From an uncultured archaeon (GTDB lineage Archaea > Thermoproteota > Nitrososphaeria > Nitrososphaerales > CALBXV01): DNA of 8,433 nucleotides. How positions within the stretch are numbered: position 1 is the stretch's first letter; each line of letters begins with the position of its first letter. Below the pieces are notes generated by a model, which did not search any database, was not told where the DNA came from, and saw only the letters and a list, made by a program, of their open reading frames with translations. Shown here piece by piece: positions 8,001 to 8,433 of the stretch. Made by a program: the position numbers and the translations under genes. Location of the stretch: contig CALBXV010000048.1 of NCBI GenBank assembly GCA_937890045.1, positions 1-8,433 of the forward strand. Direction: 5' to 3'.

Positions 8001-8433
8001 CTCCATTTAATGTAAAACAATCAGGTGAAATATCGGCGTCATCAGGTAGAATTGGTGGTTGGACACTTAATCCTGACCCAGAGTTAATGGTAAGTCCAAG
8101 TGCAAGAATTACAATGAGTGCAGTTGTAGGGGCGGAACGCATAACAGTACGTAAATCTGTTGGGGGTGATTCTCATGAAATTCTTAGATTGGGAGAAATT
8201 AGTGATGCGGCTGGTTCATTATATGGATTAAAAATATATGATGGAACTGGTACATATGATGATGATAAGAAAACAGGACAAATAGTATTACTTGGAGAAC
8301 AAGGAAATAAAATAGGTGGTTGGGAACTTGATGATACAAAATTTAGGTCAATACCAAAATCAGGATTAAAAGGGGAGTATGATTTTGACGGTGGAGAAGA
8401 TGGATTAATTTTACAATCTAATGTTTCAGAATC
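5024..8433 (+). CDS. large phage tail-fibre-like structural protein (C-terminus outside window)
   Basis: An open frame of 1136 codons from an ATG with a strong ribosome-binding site to the window end, with no stop reached. Residues 1 to about 180 (starting MGVIARRLIKENYHEVEVFI) look like a compact beta-rich, possibly virion-attachment, domain. A Gly/Gln-rich linker (EGTGQQGTGVGS, 208-219) follows. Residues about 450-690 are beta-rich and include GEWQISDLSLRP (Trp632) and GFSPDEFKIRVPLP (from Gly646), suggesting a jelly-roll or carbohydrate-binding-like module next to a conserved joint. From residue about 830 there are at least four diverged repeats with an IGGW or IADW core. Composition is rich in Ser, Gly and Thr, with many SGS triplets and no cysteines seen, as is usual for phage fibres. 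There is no signal peptide or membrane segment. The likely role is a tail fibre or baseplate appendage, possibly host binding; no receptor-binding tip or chaperone domain is visible because the end is missing. The class is fairly sure, the exact part of the virion is not. Confidence 0.8.
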   Translation, partial: MGVIARRLIKENYHEVEVFINDTTNTYFNIEEFPTTFTQGRSAFKIFGSEFLRTDIPLKMEILDSAGNTVYITPVDVIGESNPTLVYRYITVEVYRPPINQPGLGTLTILGELDPAKFPTPIPSQFQDTYNVKLTKKVNIDVATAINTQPIRFYRDPNVITQEVVRARLVNTPLEDRSVSGSLAHGSARDDMLGFRRLAGSRQTNTQEGTGQQGTGVGSNVQSVIDSWKYRTGAYGTRALSSRRGRTGQFGSPIAFSYKIYVPFGDDNYFNSQMVGGTIEIPRPKHRIDGNFRIIDEDVSATKVTNFYETGSGPEGFPQTGSFTASIISVPNRYTAVTNIPYETTVYESTTGGRHSATPADKSSRTPYKYITKFNHSAWTASYAENVIPVSSSVHFDSFLDMTIKNMRTFSGDVYKLKIHGASENQMADYSVLADQIVESPELLVDSASPSGYFRFGYFIDQDHINTYWQSSSYAPSTGGNVVLTSDSSEIIDALHLSGSTYGKNEYIIFQNKSINNFLIQKDIPYTLTAHIKGKKTKKVNSDGNVVNEAELFFHLSGSRLVGSKLVNNPVLGREFTNENGKAVSLRISSDENISGYKDFDIVEHTFLPNFKLDKIVNRDTSLQIRANSGEWQISDLSLRPASETGFSPDEFKIRVPLPRSTRPDNFDFVIEYFDINSNTAETVTMLEAIGISGSNLVLDGDDNLLTGSLFFGNAIGEGIESAGATSAYMRAVGYHGFTSASEHGYGGFIIFSGSVLPNSGDQYAGAGLEIHDGTTGSAERYFRFRTNMGGLPNSSSLFKVKTDTFFLGTSTSTFISGSDGNIEISSSKFHVQPDGDVVMNDITASSALITGSSNIGGWLIGRDPDTGNQVLSGSNAVLDATGAALYRQAYGPQTAKMSGYYIDFTPSGQSSGNKYYVRFGTNFAIRDDGILIASGAVIEGQLTASTGKIADWTISDTTLHKYTTSNTYTGLSSTGPVRFFAGAASLAASGSAPFNVKQSGEISASSGRIGGWTLNPDPELMVSPSARITMSAVVGAERITVRKSVGGDSHEILRLGEISDAAGSLYGLKIYDGTGTYDDDKKTGQIVLLGEQGNKIGGWELDDTKFRSIPKSGLKGEYDFDGGEDGLILQSNVSE
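7511..7792 (+). repeat. fibre repeat 1 (IGGW type)
   Basis: Residues 830-923 of the structural protein. The unit opens with the FxVxxxG strand (FHVQPDG), runs through an ITASSALITG stretch and reaches the core NIGGW (Trp859), followed by LIGRDPDTG and a long insert rich in Gly and Tyr. Confidence 0.6.
7793..8005 (+). repeat. fibre repeat 2 (IADW variant)
   Basis: Residues 924-994. It has the same layout: FAIRDDG, then ASGAVIEGQLTASTG and a core KIADW (Ile950, Trp953), followed by TISDTTLHK. The two central glycines are replaced by Ala-Asp. It is shorter than its neighbours. Confidence 0.55.
8006..8281 (+). repeat. fibre repeat 3 (IGGW type)
   Basis: Residues 995-1086. FNVKQSG is followed closely by EISASSG and the core RIGGW (Ile1010, Trp1013), then TLNPDPELM. 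The lead section is shorter than in repeats 1 and 2 and the tail longer. Confidence 0.6.
8282..8433 (+). repeat. fibre repeat 4 (IGGW type, cut by window end)
   Basis: From residue 1087. IVLLGEQGN leads to the core KIGGW (Ile1097, Trp1100) and ELDDTKFRS. The unit continues past the window, so the number of further repeats is unknown. Confidence 0.5.

Noticed and set aside
7258..8142. Three minus-strand frames (7258-7470, 7718-7906, 7903-8142)
   Set aside because: All are antisense to the fibre repeats; their Pro/Asn-rich or Cys-rich compositions reflect complementary Gly/Ser codons.

Overview
The window looks like part of the genome of an AT-rich tailed bacteriophage with T4-type (myovirus) replication and recombination genes. 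The evidence is tightly overlapping genes, a gp61-like primase beside a gp47/gp46-type (Mre11/Rad50, SbcD/SbcC) recombination nuclease, a perfect copy of the T4-type late promoter box TATAAATA, and a very long Ser/Gly/Thr-rich tail-fibre-like structural gene. No host gene, rRNA, tRNA, insertion sequence or CRISPR array is visible. The host cannot be named; the style resembles uncultured aquatic T4-like phages, which is an inference from general character only.

Left part (1-4751, + strand): a replication/recombination operon. The C-terminal end of an unrecognised gene (1-105) is followed by a small PD-(D/E)XK-type nuclease (140-490), a TOPRIM primase (471-1415), an unrecognised 72-residue protein (1384-1602) and a 1050-residue protein (1599-4751). 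The last four overlap by 20, 32 and 4 bases, so they are probably co-transcribed and translationally coupled. The 1050-residue protein is the highlight. It joins a complete Mre11/SbcD-type metallophosphoesterase and a complete Rad50/SbcC-type SMC ATPase with zinc hook in one chain, although in T4 and bacteria these are two proteins. Two of its predicted metal ligands differ from the textbook Mre11 set. The primase has also lost three of the four cysteines expected in its zinc-finger domain.

Middle (4748-5023): a small minus-strand gene for a 54-residue ribbon-helix-helix-like protein, convergent with the nuclease gene and overlapping its stop codon. It is followed by an AT-rich gap of 111 bases that separates it from the divergent structural gene and carries the late promoter box and a short palindrome.

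Right part (5024-8433, + strand): one open frame of at least 1136 codons that runs off the window. It encodes a virion structural protein, probably a tail fibre or baseplate/tail appendage. It has a short globular N-terminal region, a Gly/Gln linker, a likely beta-sandwich region and at least four diverged C-terminal repeats built around an Ile-Gly-Gly-Trp core.

Together: the left genes would prime, process and recombine phage DNA early in infection, the small DNA-binding protein may regulate transcription at the module boundary, and the late promoter would switch on the tail gene.
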